Shown: positions 16,865 through 25,932 of the stretch, piece after piece
Numbering within the stretch: the stretch's first letter is position 1
Layout of the letters: each line of letters starts with the position of its first letter
Assembly (NCBI RefSeq): GCF_900112155.1
Contig: NZ_FOKQ01000002.1
Coordinates: forward strand, 143,784 to 207,783
DNA from: Hominimerdicola alba
Lineage (GTDB): Bacteria; Bacillota; Clostridia; Oscillospirales; Ruminococcaceae
Direction of reading: 5' to 3'
DNA length: 64,000 bases
Position numbers and translations under genes: made by a program
The notes under the pieces: generated by a model
The model's input: only the letters and a program-made list of their open reading frames with translations
Told to the model about the DNA's origin: nothing
Database searches by the model: none

Positions 16865-18304
16865 TTATACGTTGATCTCCGCAACATCATCGGAAACGCC
16901 GTTAGCATCGATGATGGGCTTTACAACGTTAGCTATGAACTCATCAACCTGCTGAGGGCATCTGCCGATGTAGTTTTCAGGCTTCATTATCTCAGCCAGC
17001 TCTTCTCTTGTTACCTTGAAGATGGGGTCAGCTGCAATGAGGTCAGCCAGGTCATTGTCAAGACCGTCCTGCTTAACGTGTGCACCTGCGATCATGGAGA
17101 GCTTTCTGATATGCTCGTGAAGCTCCTGTCTGTCGCCGCCCTTTTCGCAAGCGTCCATAATGACATTCTCGGTAGCCATGAAAGGCAGTTCAGCCATAAC
17201 TCTCTTGGTGATGATCTTGTCGTATACAACCAGACCGTTCTCAGGGTCGGTAACGTTCAGCATGATGTTGAGTATAGCGTCAACACCGAGGAAAGCCTCA
17301 GCTACGGAGATACGCTTGTTTGCAGAATCGTCCAGAGTTCTCTCGAACCACTGTGTACCTGCTGTGAAAGCGGGGTTCAGTACATCGCACATAACGTATC
17401 TTGCCAGTGAGCAGATACGCTCGTCTCTCATGGGGTTGCGCTTGTAAGCCATTGCGGAAGAACCTATCTGGGTCTTCTCGAAAGGCTCTTCGATCTCCTT
17501 GAAGGACTGGAGAAGTCTGATATCGTTGCCGAACTTCATAGCACTCTGAGAGATAGCAGCCAGTACCTGACATACTGCAAAGTCAACCTTTCTGGAATAT
17601 GTCTGACCTGATACGGGAACTACTGCATCAAAGCCCATTTCCTCAGCTATCAGCTTTTCAAGCTCCTTTACCTTGTCAGTATCACCGTGGAAAAGCTCCA
17701 TGAAAGAAGCCTGTGTACCTGTTGTACCCTTGGAGCCCAGCAGTTTCAGTCTGCCAAGCTGGAAATCAAGATCTTCAAGATCCATTACCAGCTCGTTGCA
17801 CCAGAGTGTTGCTCTCTTGCCCACAGTGGTCAGCTGTGCAGGCTGGAGGTGTGTGTAAGCCAGACAAGGCAGGCTCTTGTACTTGTCAGCGAACTTAGCC
17901 AGCTGGTCGATGACCTTAACGAGCTTTCTCTTTACGATGGTCAGTGCATCACGCATGATGATAACATCAGTGTTGTCGCCTACATAGCAGGAAGTAGCAC
18001 CCATGTGGATGATAGCCTTAGCTTTGGGGCAAACCTCACCGTAGGTATGTACGTGAGCCATAACATCGTGGCGGAACTTCTTTTCGTACTCAGCAGCCTT
18101 GTCGTAATCAACATCGTTGATGTGAGCAGCAAGCTCATCTACCTGAGCCTGAGTAACGTTAAGACCAAGCTTCATCTCAGCCCTTGCAAGTGCGACCCAG
18201 AGCTTTCTCCAGGTGGTGAACTTCTTGTCAGCAGAGAAGATGTACTGCATCTCCTTGCTGGCATACCTTGTGCAGAAGGGGGATTCATAGCTGTTAGTTG
18301 ACAT
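16865..18304 (-). CDS. purB: Adenylosuccinate lyase
   Basis: Cleaves SAICAR to AICAR and adenylosuccinate to AMP. 479 residues of the fumarase/aspartase superfamily, with the signature loop IGSSAMAYKRNPMRDE, the HMGATSCYVGDNTD segment and the TAYTHLQPAQ-like histidine region (LAYTHLQPAQLTTVGKRA). The start MSTNSYESP was chosen because AAGAGG lies 8 bases upstream; upstream in-frame Met codons overlap that site. It has its own promoter on the minus strand at 18419-18447. Confidence 0.95.
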   Translation of the reverse strand: MSTNSYESPFCTRYASKEMQYIFSADKKFTTWRKLWVALARAEMKLGLNVTQAQVDELAAHINDVDYDKAAEYEKKFRHDVMAHVHTYGEVCPKAKAIIHMGATSCYVGDNTDVIIMRDALTIVKRKLVKVIDQLAKFADKYKSLPCLAYTHLQPAQLTTVGKRATLWCNELVMDLEDLDFQLGRLKLLGSKGTTGTQASFMELFHGDTDKVKELEKLIAEEMGFDAVVPVSGQTYSRKVDFAVCQVLAAISQSAMKFGNDIRLLQSFKEIEEPFEKTQIGSSAMAYKRNPMRDERICSLARYVMCDVLNPAFTAGTQWFERTLDDSANKRISVAEAFLGVDAILNIMLNVTDPENGLVVYDKIITKRVMAELPFMATENVIMDACEKGGDRQELHEHIRKLSMIAGAHVKQDGLDNDLADLIAADPIFKVTREELAEIMKPENYIGRCPQQVDEFIANVVKPIIDANGVSDDVAEINV

Positions 18305-18418
18305 AGTCATTACCTCTTTCATATAATTTCGGGTGAAAAACAAACTTTTCCGCGATAACACCCATGCGCCGCAGGAAAAAAACAAGTCAGCGGGTGCATG
18401 AGGGCATCAGATAAATTT

Positions 18419-18447
18419 ATTATAGCATACTATTTAATAAATGTAAA
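18419..18447 (-). promoter_or_regulatory. Predicted promoter of purB
   Basis: On the minus strand TTTACA and TATAAT are separated by 17 bases, about 115 bases before the purB start. Confidence 0.65.
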
Positions 18448-18479
18448 GATATAGATGGATAAAATATCGGAAATTGGGC

Positions 18480-18840
18480 GGACACGTTCGACGCAGTCAA
18501 CGTTGGCGGATTTCGCGGAAACAAAACTGCGCACCAGACAAACTATGCCGCGAATCAAAGCGCGCGGTCAAGCCTCGCGCTAGCAGGCTTGCGGGAGTTT
18601 GAGGGCAGAGCCCTCAACTCAAGGCGCAAAAGCGACGTGGCAACAAAGCAATAAATAGCACAGCAATCTCCTGACCCAATAGGCGCGGCAATATCTCAAA
18701 TCCAGAGCGTGAGCAAAACTTTGACATACACACAAACTATCCGCGTAAAATATTGCCGCGCCCGCTGTCAAACAGCGAAGCGTCTTTGACAGCTCGACCC
18801 GAGGAACGAGGGGCGACAACTCGCAAACTCCCGCCAATAG
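18480..18840. repeat. Hairpin-rich non-coding element with nested inverted repeats
   Basis: GC-rich gene-free DNA packed with perfect inverted repeats: CAAGCCT/AGGCTTG (18569-18591), TTGAGGGC/GCCCTCAA (18599-18617), GGCGCGGCAATAT/ATATTGCCGCGCC (18682-18694 with 18750-18762), CTGTCAAA/TTTGACAG (near 18765-18792), and an 11-base closing pair GCGGGAGTTTG/CAAACTCCCGC (18591-18601 with 18824-18834). The pairs nest like helices of a folded RNA or the arms of a small mobile element. Part recurs at 37677-37780. No credible reading frame. Neither an insertion sequence nor a known RNA family is recognised. Confidence 0.6.
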
Positions 18841-18920
18841 CCAAATCCCCGACTATCCCGGCAAATCCATATCGATGATAGTTGCGACCATAGCCCAAAT
18901 ACTAGCGAAAACATCCGATC

Positions 18921-18980
18921 CTATGCGACCGCATACACTCGCATACGAAATTATGCGACCGCATACCACCGCATACGAAC
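18921..18980. repeat. Two tandem 30-bp repeats with internal ATGCG palindromes
   Basis: Two 30-base units of the form YTATGCGACCGCATAC followed by YCGCATACGAA, differing at a few positions; a third unit is just begun at 18981. Each unit contains ATGCG-AC-CGCAT. Beyond it, a purine-rich stretch (19010-19062) leads to the phosphoglucomutase terminator. Confidence 0.7.
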
Positions 18981-19110
18981 CTATGCCAAAAATGCCGATA
19001 AAGATATAGACAAAGAAAAAGATAAGTATGAAGATGAAGACGAGGAAGAGGACGAGGAATAGGATAAAGACCACCCCCGCCCCAAAAACACAAAAATATC
19101 TGATGACAGT

Positions 19111-19148
19111 AAATAAAAATACCCGCAAAGACCACTGTCTCTGCGGGT
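19111..19148 (-). terminator. Terminator of the phosphoglucomutase gene (minus strand)
   Basis: On the minus strand ACCCGCAGAGAC / GTCTTTGCGGGT (one wobble) with a 4-base loop is followed by ATTTTTATTT. Confidence 0.85.
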
Positions 19149-19159
19149 AATAATATTTA

Positions 19160-20881
19160 TCAGAAGCCGAGTATCTTCTTGAAGTCTGCCTTCAGAGCAG
19201 CTTCGGTCTTCTCAGCAGCGGCTCTTGTATCACCGATAGCGGTGTAGTAAGCCTTGATCTTGGGCTCTGTGCCCGAAGGTCTGATGATAACGCTTGCTCC
19301 CTGCTCAAGCTCGAATACCAGTACATCGGACTTGGGCAGTGTAAGAACTGTCTTTGCGCCTGTTGCGATATCTGTCTGCTCGGAAACCTTGTAGTCTGCA
19401 AAAACGGTGACTTTCAGTCCGCCGATCTCCTTGGGACCGTTTGTCCTCAGACCTGCCATGATCTCCTTCATCTTCTCCATGCCGCTTGCGCCCTCGCACT
19501 GGAAGGATTCCTGGCTGTGGAGATAGTTGCCGTACTCGTTGTAGAGATTCTCCCTTGCCTGAAGCAGTGTGATGCCTTTGGTGCGGTAGAATGCTGCCAT
19601 CTCGCATATCAGCATGGAAGCTACAACTGCGTCCTTGTCGCGTACATAAGAACCTGCAAGATAACCGTAGCTCTCCTCATAACCGAAGATGTATCTGTCA
19701 GCCTCGTTGTCCTTCTCCAGGAAGCCTATCTGCTCACCGATGAACTTGAAGCCTGTGAGTACGTTTCTCAGCTCAACACCGTATTCCTCAGCTATCTTTC
19801 TGCAGATATCTGTGGTAACGATGGTCTTTACTGCAACAGGGTTCTTGGGCATGGTGCCGAGTGCTGTTCTCTCCTGGCAGATGTACTTCAGCAGCATAGC
19901 GCCGACTTCATTACCCGAGAACAGTACATAGCTGCCGTCGGGAGCGGGAACTGCAATGCCTACACGATCACAGTCAGGATCGGTAGCCAGCAGCAGATCG
20001 GGCTTTACAGTCTCGCAGAGTTCAAGACCCTTTGCCAGAGCTTCCTTGATCTCAGGGTTCGGGAAAGGACAGGTGGGGAAATTGCCGTCAGGGTTCTCCT
20101 GCTCGGGAACTACAGTAACTTCCTTGATGCCGATCTTATTGAGTATTGCTCTTACGGGCTTGTTGCCTGTGCCGTTGAGAGGTGTATATACTACCTTCAG
20201 ACCGCTGTCAGCAACCAGATCGGTATGTATGCCCTGCTCAGCTACCTTATCAAGGTACTTGTCGATAACGTCCTGACCGATGTACTCGATCATGCCGCTC
20301 TTCAGACCCTCTTCAAAGTCGATGAACTTAGCACCGCCGAACATATCAACGGATTCGATCTTTTCGGTAACTACATTGGCAGCGTCGATGGTCAGCTGAC
20401 AGCCGTCCTCGCCGTATACCTTATAGCCGTTGTACTTAGCGGGGTTATGGGAAGCTGTTACCATAACACCAGCCTGACAGCCCAGTTCTCTTACTGCCCA
20501 AGAAAGGCAGGGAGTGGGCATGAGCTCGGAGTAGATATATGCCTTGATGCCGTTTGCCGCCATAACAGCCGCAGTAGCCTTGGCAAATACGTCCGACTTT
20601 ATTCTTGAATCGTAGGAGATAGCAACGCTTGCATTCTTGAATGTCTGGTTGACATAGTCAGCAAGACCCTGTGTTGCACGTCTGATAGTATAGATATTCA
20701 GTCTGTAGGAGCCTGCGCCTATTACCCCGCGCAGTCCGCCTGTACCGAATTCAAGGTCTCTGTAAAAACGGTCGAGGATAGCTTCGTCATCGCCCTCAAC
20801 AGACTTAAGTTCAGCTACGAGGTCGGGATCTTCCACAGCCTTTTCACACCAGAGCTTGTAGAGTTCAGTTTCTTTGCTCAT
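19160..20881 (-). CDS. pgcA: Phosphoglucomutase / phosphomannomutase
   Basis: Interconverts glucose 1-phosphate and glucose 6-phosphate (possibly mannose phosphates) for glycogen, wall-sugar and cellobiose metabolism. 573 residues of the alpha-phosphohexomutase family: catalytic Ser144 in TASHNPAKYNG, metal loop DPDCDRVGI, sugar loop GYEESYG (EESYGYLAG) and phosphate loop RPSGTEPKIK. The length and GTGGLRGVIGAG N-terminus fit the PgcA-type enzymes of Firmicutes. The start at 20881 follows GAGGTG by 7 bases. Own promoter at 20977-21004 and terminator at 19111. Confidence 0.93.
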   Translation of the reverse strand: MSKETELYKLWCEKAVEDPDLVAELKSVEGDDEAILDRFYRDLEFGTGGLRGVIGAGSYRLNIYTIRRATQGLADYVNQTFKNASVAISYDSRIKSDVFAKATAAVMAANGIKAYIYSELMPTPCLSWAVRELGCQAGVMVTASHNPAKYNGYKVYGEDGCQLTIDAANVVTEKIESVDMFGGAKFIDFEEGLKSGMIEYIGQDVIDKYLDKVAEQGIHTDLVADSGLKVVYTPLNGTGNKPVRAILNKIGIKEVTVVPEQENPDGNFPTCPFPNPEIKEALAKGLELCETVKPDLLLATDPDCDRVGIAVPAPDGSYVLFSGNEVGAMLLKYICQERTALGTMPKNPVAVKTIVTTDICRKIAEEYGVELRNVLTGFKFIGEQIGFLEKDNEADRYIFGYEESYGYLAGSYVRDKDAVVASMLICEMAAFYRTKGITLLQARENLYNEYGNYLHSQESFQCEGASGMEKMKEIMAGLRTNGPKEIGGLKVTVFADYKVSEQTDIATGAKTVLTLPKSDVLVFELEQGASVIIRPSGTEPKIKAYYTAIGDTRAAAEKTEAALKADFKKILGF

Positions 20882-20976
20882 TATTATCACCTCATCAGTT
20901 ATTTCTTTCCACACCACGGAAAATCGATCATCTTTATCCTTATGTTATGCGGATACCACTCCGCACGTACATATCT

Positions 20977-21004
20977 ATTATACCATAATAAAATATTTTT
21001 TCAA
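20977..21004 (-). promoter_or_regulatory. Predicted promoter of the phosphoglucomutase gene
   Basis: On the minus strand TTGAAA and TATAAT are 16 bases apart, about 95 bases before the start codon. Confidence 0.65.
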
Positions 21005-21086
21005 GGGGGATAGATTTTTTTTAACATTCATAAGCAATCAAACCAACGATTTTTGGATATTCAACAAAAATCTTTAGCTAAACAGC

Positions 21087-21115
21087 TTGATTATTGGAAA
21101 CTTTTGTGGTATAAT
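21087..21115 (+). promoter_or_regulatory. Predicted promoter of the 21159 gene
   Basis: TTGATT and TATAAT with a 17-base spacer, ending 43 bases before the start. Divergent from the phosphoglucomutase promoter. Confidence 0.72.
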
Positions 21116-21158
21116 TACAGTAAACTTATTACGATATCAAGACCGAGGAGAGAACGAA

Positions 21159-22034
21159 ATGTTTATAAGACAAATGAAGGCTTCAAACAGCGGTAGATTC
21201 TTTCTTGCGGCAGAATTTGAGAAAAAGGTTGCGGCTTTCGATGCATCTACTGGCGAAAAGCTTGGGGAGTACGATACAAAGCTGGATTTCGGCGGTGACA
21301 GGCTGTGCATGACCGACAGCGGAAAGCTTTTCGCGGCGGCGGCTTACGGCAGGTTCGGCATAACTCTCTACGAGGTGGAAAGCGGCAAAGCCCTTTGGAA
21401 CACCAAAGAGGTCAAGCAGATACAGCGCTTGTATTTCAGTGCTGATGACAAGGTGCTTTATGCCATAACCGCTTCGTCGGTGCTGTATACCATATCCCTT
21501 GAAGACGGCAGTATAATATCCACCGAAAAGGGTGTTGAAAAGATATTCCCCCACAGCGAGCATGAGATAAGGATGGATCACAAAGGACGGCTCACATGGG
21601 CGGGTGCAGTTGTCGCATCCCAAAAAAGCCTGATGAGTTTCTGCTTTGGCGGCGAAATGGTGTACAGCTCGGTGTTTCAGGGCGGACTGCGGTGCCATTC
21701 ACTGGTGGGGGAAGAGCTCTGGACAGCTGAAAACGAGCCCGGCTCCCATTATACCGATATCTGCTATGTGGAAAAGCATGACAGCATAGCCTGCTTAGGC
21801 TACAGGTTCGCTGAAAGGAGCGAGCGCTCTGCATTTTTCCTTGATGTATACTCCGCGGAGACAGGGGAAAAGAGATACAGCCTTGATCTTGACGAGGGCT
21901 GTGAGTTCGTGTTCACCGAAGGCGGCGAAAAGCTGATCGGCAGTACGGGAAATGTGGTGACTATCGGAAAAGACAGCTGTACTATCGAAGAAAATGTCTA
22001 TGAGGATTTTGATAAAAAGCGGGAAGAGGAATGA
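21159..22034 (+). CDS. Beta-propeller (PQQ/WD40-like) protein
   Basis: 291 residues without a signal peptide. Repeated units of about 40 residues with patterns such as AFDASTGEKLGEYDT, LYEVESGKALWNT and VYSAETGEKRYSLDL look like blades of a PQQ/WD40-type beta-propeller. The start at 21159 has GAGGAG 7 bases upstream; an earlier in-frame ATG overlaps the promoter. Likely a cytoplasmic scaffold or sensor, but no partner can be named. Confidence 0.75.
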   Translation: MFIRQMKASNSGRFFLAAEFEKKVAAFDASTGEKLGEYDTKLDFGGDRLCMTDSGKLFAAAAYGRFGITLYEVESGKALWNTKEVKQIQRLYFSADDKVLYAITASSVLYTISLEDGSIISTEKGVEKIFPHSEHEIRMDHKGRLTWAGAVVASQKSLMSFCFGGEMVYSSVFQGGLRCHSLVGEELWTAENEPGSHYTDICYVEKHDSIACLGYRFAERSERSAFFLDVYSAETGEKRYSLDLDEGCEFVFTEGGEKLIGSTGNVVTIGKDSCTIEENVYEDFDKKREEE

Positions 22035-22097
22035 CACGGCAAACAGATAGCATGGCAGCGCTCGCCTGATCATCAAAACCTTTAGGGAGGAATAAAA

Positions 22098-22601
22098 ATG
22101 TCGGAACAGTACGTGCGGCAGTACACTAGGATAGACGAAGTCCGTGAGATCGTCGATACGCTTTTAAAACAGATAAAGGACGAGGAGCAGAAGCGCTGTG
22201 CGTATATCCACCTTTACGGTGTAGGACTGATGGCGGCGACTATCGCTATTAAACAAGGCTATTCCCGTGAAATGGCAGAACTTGCGGAGACAGCGGGGAT
22301 ACTCCACGATCTTTACTGCTATATCTATCCAGATGAGGATACCGCAGACCATGCCCACAAATGTGCGGAGTATGCGATGAACGAGATACTTTCGGGTATC
22401 CGAGGTTTCAGCGATGAAGATAAACGGCTGATATACGGCGGTATATACAATCACAGTGACAAGGATGTGACAGGAGATTCCTTTGATGAGATCATCAAAG
22501 ATGCGGACGCATTGCAGCATTCTCTGCGCAACCCCTGTGAAGATCACTTCTTTCAAAAAGAAAGGACACAGCAGGCTCTCAGGAGACTGTTAAATAAATA
22601 A
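22098..22601 (+). CDS. HD-domain phosphohydrolase
   Basis: 167 residues. Metal ligands of the HD superfamily are visible in order: His38 (AYIHLYGV), His-Asp in ILHDLY, His in YNHSDKD and Asp in IKDADALQH. The fold normally hydrolyses phosphoesters such as nucleotides. Ribosome site AGGGAGGAA. It lies between a beta-propeller gene and a lipase-like gene; the substrate is unknown. Confidence 0.85.
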   Translation: MSEQYVRQYTRIDEVREIVDTLLKQIKDEEQKRCAYIHLYGVGLMAATIAIKQGYSREMAELAETAGILHDLYCYIYPDEDTADHAHKCAEYAMNEILSGIRGFSDEDKRLIYGGIYNHSDKDVTGDSFDEIIKDADALQHSLRNPCEDHFFQKERTQQALRRLLNK

Positions 22602-22624
22602 TAAACTGTGAGGAGGTACAAACT

Positions 22625-23629
22625 ATGTCAAACAGCGAATACATCACCGAGAAAAAATATTTCCCGTCCAGCGATACGGGAAAGAAGATATACTATGAGA
22701 TATACACCAAAAAGGGCTTGCAGCCAAAGGCTGTGATACAGCTTGTACATGGTATGTGCGAGTACGTGCGCCGCTACCGCGGTTTTGCAAGATGGCTGAA
22801 CGATAACGGCTATCTGGTGGTGGGAAATGACCATCTGGGACACGGCATGACTGCCGCTAAGCTGGCTGAGGAAAAGGACGGTGTCATCGACCCAAATGAG
22901 AATCAGGAGAGGGGCTTCATCAGCGAGCGCAAGGGCTGGCAGCACTGTCTGGCGGATATGCACCGTCTCACCAGAATAATGAAAAAGCAGTACCCCGACC
23001 TGCCTTACTTCATGTTCGCCCACAGCATGGGAAGTCTGCTGGGCAGGGCTTATGTTACTTCATATCCCGATGAACTGGACGGTGTTATATTCAGCGGCAC
23101 AGGTGCGCTGCTGGGTGTTGAACCTCAGCTGATGCTTTACTTGCAGGGTATCAGAAAAGTAAAGGGCAGCAGATTCAGACCGCCCCTTACGGATAAAGCC
23201 ATGTTCGGAAAATACGGCATATACAATTCAAAGTCGGGCAGGGACGGCGGCGGCTGGCTCAACCGCGACGAGGAAGAGCTGAAAAAATATGTTGCCGACC
23301 CCTACTGCAATTTCAGCTTTACGGTGAACGGCTTTGAAAATCTGGTGGGTGTGAACTACTACGTCAACAGGAACAAGTGGTTCGAGGAATACCCCAAAGA
23401 GCTCCCCACCTATATAATTTCGGGCAGCAAAGACCCTGTGGGCGACTGCGGCAGGGGTGTGCTGAAAGTATACAACAAGCTCCGCCTTTACGATTGCGAC
23501 GCTGAGATGAAGATATACAACGGCGCAAGGCACGAGCTCATCAATGAACTAAACAAAGAGGAGGTATACAGGGACGTACTGGATTTCTATGACGGTATAA
23601 TGCCCGAAAAAGCAGAGGGCGAAAGCTGA
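22625..23629 (+). CDS. Alpha/beta hydrolase, monoacylglycerol lipase / S33 type
   Basis: 334 residues. The nucleophile elbow AHSMGS gives Ser134; the probable acid and base are Asp270 (GSKDPVGD) and His303 (GARHE). The oxyanion region VHGMCEY and NDHLGHG fit the serine aminopeptidase/monoacylglycerol lipase group. No signal peptide, so cytoplasmic. Ribosome site GAGGAGG. Its TGA overlaps the ATG of the ComM gene (TGATG). Confidence 0.88.
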   Translation: MSNSEYITEKKYFPSSDTGKKIYYEIYTKKGLQPKAVIQLVHGMCEYVRRYRGFARWLNDNGYLVVGNDHLGHGMTAAKLAEEKDGVIDPNENQERGFISERKGWQHCLADMHRLTRIMKKQYPDLPYFMFAHSMGSLLGRAYVTSYPDELDGVIFSGTGALLGVEPQLMLYLQGIRKVKGSRFRPPLTDKAMFGKYGIYNSKSGRDGGGWLNRDEEELKKYVADPYCNFSFTVNGFENLVGVNYYVNRNKWFEEYPKELPTYIISGSKDPVGDCGRGVLKVYNKLRLYDCDAEMKIYNGARHELINELNKEEVYRDVLDFYDGIMPEKAEGES

Positions 23630-25157
23630 TGTGTGCGCGGATAAACAGCCTTGGTCTGCTGGGCTGAATGCTTTTCCCGTGACGGTGGAGATAGAGAGCT
23701 CCGAGGGGCTTGAATCCTTTGATATCGTGGGAATGGCTGATATCTCGGTAAAGGAGAGCCGCGAGAGGATACGCTCGGCTTTCCGCAGCAGCGGCATAAA
23801 TTTCCCCGAAGCCAGGGTGCTGGTGAACCTCGCTCCCGCCGATGTTAAAAAGACAGGGGCGGTGCACGACCTTGCCATAGCGGTATCTGTGCTGAGGATA
23901 ATGGGGATATCCGACAACGAGTATATGCAGAAGTCGGTGTTCATAGGCGAAGTTGCGCTGAATGGCGAGATACGTGCTGTTCAGGGTGTTCTTCCCATGA
24001 CCATAATGGCGAGAGAAAACGGCATGGACAGGATATTCGTGCCGCTGGACAACCTGCGTGAAGCATCGGTTGTTGAGGGTATTGACTGCATGGGCGTTGG
24101 GTCCCTGGGTGAACTGGTATATCATCTGGCGGGCAAGGCGGAGATAGTTCCCGCACAGCCCTATAAGCCCGAAAAAGTCAGCTGTTACGGCAATCTGGAC
24201 TTTGCCGATGTCCGCGGACAGAGCTTTGCAAAGCGTGCACTGGAAGTTGCGGCGGCGGGCGGTCACAACGTGCTTATGGTGGGTTCTCCGGGCTCGGGCA
24301 AATCCATGCTTTCAAAGCGTATGCCATCGATACTGCCTGCCATGACCTTTGAAGAATCCATCGAGACCACCAAGATACATTCCGTGGCGGGGCATATCGA
24401 CAAAAATGCACCGCTTATAACGGTGAGACCTTTCCGTGCGCCCCACCATACGGTTTCAACAGCTGGTCTTGCAGGGGGCGGAAGCATACCCAAACCCGGG
24501 GAGATATCCCTTGCCCACAACGGACTGCTGTTCCTTGATGAAATGGCTGAATTTTCAAGAGCTTCGCTGGAGATACTGCGCCAGCCCATCGAAGACCAGC
24601 AGGTGACAATATCCCGCGCTTTCGGCACCATAACCTACCCATGCTCATTTATGCTGATAGGTGCCATGAATCCCTGTCCCTGCGGATATTTCGGGCACCC
24701 TACCAGAAAATGCATATGCTCACACAAGCAGGTGGTGAACTATCTCAACAAGATAAGCGGACCTCTGCTTGACAGATTCGATGTGCATATCGAAGTCGAG
24801 CCTGTTGAGTACGGCGACCTGTCATCGCCCCAGAAAGAAGAATCCTCGGCGGCCATAAGGGAGAGGGTGCAGAAAGCCAGAAATATCCAGACAGCGAGAT
24901 TTGAGGGGACTTCCATAACCTGCAACGCGCGGATAACTCCCGACAGACTGCATGAGTACTGTCAGATGACCGATGAAGCGCGGAACACTCTGGGAAAGGT
25001 GTTTGATAATCTGGGTCTTTCGGGACGTGCCTATGACAAGATGATGAAAGTGGCGCGGACGGTGGCTGATATGGATAACAGCGAAATGATAACCGAAGCC
25101 CACGTCATGCAGACGGTGATGTACAGAAGTCTTGACAGAAAATACTGGAATGAGTGA
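23629..25157 (+). CDS. comM: ComM/YifB family Mg-chelatase-like AAA ATPase, with apparent frameshift near the start
   Basis: About 510 residues: N-terminal Lon-like fold, then the Mg-chelatase AAA domain with Walker A GSPGSGKSM, then the C-terminal part. ComM-type helicases promote branch migration in recombination. The normal N-terminus (MxARxxSxGLxGxxAFPV) is split between frames: ATG 23629 gives MCARINSLGLLG and then a TGA at 23665, while the rest (GLNAFPVTVEIES onward) is read one base apart. One extra G in the GGG at 23661-23663 would restore it. Otherwise translation must start at GTG 23631, giving a scrambled first dozen residues. Confidence 0.88.
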
Positions 25158-25207
25158 TAAGAATAAGTGCGTTCGCATAAGGGCGGCGCTGATATAGAAG
25201 CATTAAG

Positions 25208-25244
25208 CCATGGTATTTCTGATGCAAAGTCAGAAGTACTATGG
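25208..25244 (+). terminator. Long imperfect hairpin after comM
   Basis: CCATGGTATTTCTGA pairs with TCAGAAGTACTATGG (two mismatches) around a 7-base loop. A weak T-rich stretch (GTTTCTAT) follows. Probable terminator for the 22-25 kb genes. Confidence 0.5.
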
Positions 25245-25252
25245 CGTTTCTA

Positions 25253-25281
25253 TCGACAGTGCATAGATGACGTGCTATAAT
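25253..25281 (+). promoter_or_regulatory. Predicted promoter of the acetyltransferase gene
   Basis: TCGACA and TATAAT with a 17-base spacer, about 50 bases before the start. Confidence 0.65.
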
Positions 25282-25329
25282 GGTAACTAACATAAACCTG
25301 TACCAAATCGAAATTTAGAGGTGAAAAAC

Positions 25330-25815
25330 ATGATTAAGGAAATTGATCGAAGTGATATACCGAATTGTGTCTCTGTTATTAAAGACAGCTTTATGACTGT
25401 TGCTGATGAGTTCGGATTCACTTCAGAAAATGCACCCCGATTTACAGCATTCGCTATATCGAACGATAGACTGTACTACCAATTGGATAATGAACATAGA
25501 ATAATGGTTGCATACTATTTGGATAATAAGGTAATAGTTGGATATTATTCCTTACTTTTGCAGGAAGATAATCAATGTGAGCTGAATAACCTAAGTGTCC
25601 TTCCCGATTATAGACATAATAATATCGGTACCGCATTGTTAGATGATGCTATAATTCGAGCAAAAAAAATGGGGTGCGTTAAAATCAATATCGGAATCGT
25701 TGAAGAGAATAAGATATTACGAAAATGGTACGAGGATAAAGGCTTTACTCATATTGGCACAATGAAATTCGATTTTTTTCCATTTACTTGCGGCTATATG
25801 GTAAAGACATTATAA
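25330..25815 (+). CDS. GNAT family N-acetyltransferase
   Basis: 161 residues. The acetyl-CoA binding motif is seen as LSVLPDYRHNNIGTALLDDA, with the later LRKWYEDKGF typical of the fold. Substrate unknown. The start is ATG 25330 with AGAGGTG upstream. Codon use is clearly more AT-rich (ATA, AAT, TTA) than flanking genes, and the gene has its own promoter and terminator, so it may be a transferred single-gene insert. Confidence 0.85.
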   Translation: MIKEIDRSDIPNCVSVIKDSFMTVADEFGFTSENAPRFTAFAISNDRLYYQLDNEHRIMVAYYLDNKVIVGYYSLLLQEDNQCELNNLSVLPDYRHNNIGTALLDDAIIRAKKMGCVKINIGIVEENKILRKWYEDKGFTHIGTMKFDFFPFTCGYMVKTL

Positions 25816-25856
25816 TCTAAATTATGATTTGTCTTAGCAGTTGTATAAAATACAAT

Positions 25857-25886
25857 GCCCCGAAGCACTTTGAAGTGCTTCGGGGC
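25857..25886 (+). terminator. Perfect 14-bp hairpin after the acetyltransferase gene
   Basis: GCCCCGAAGCACTT / AAGTGCTTCGGGGC, no mismatches, but no T-run on either side. Confidence 0.5.
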
Positions 25887-25897
25887 AAAACTTCTAT

Positions 25898-25932
25898 ATG
25901 CGTACCCGTCTTAACCTGCGGACGCATTTTTT
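25898..25932 (+). terminator. Terminator before the rpoB leader region
   Basis: ATGCGT / ACGCAT (with inner CCG/CGG pairing) followed by six Ts. Confidence 0.65.

Noticed and set aside
18619..18837. A 72-residue minus-strand frame in the hairpin element
   Set aside because: No ribosome site, odd composition, and it spans the inverted repeats; it is better explained as non-coding repeat.
18921..18980. CRISPR-like short repeats
   Set aside because: Only two units directly abutting without spacers and no cas genes in the window.
18853..19128. A 91-residue very hydrophobic minus-strand frame
   Set aside because: It starts at TTG inside the phosphoglucomutase terminator without a ribosome site; the hydrophobic bias is the complement of an acidic/purine-rich stretch and of the 30-bp repeats.
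23631..25157. GTG 23631 as the natural comM start
   Set aside because: It would replace the conserved N-terminus by unrelated residues, while the overlapping ATG frame encodes exactly the expected start up to the frameshift.
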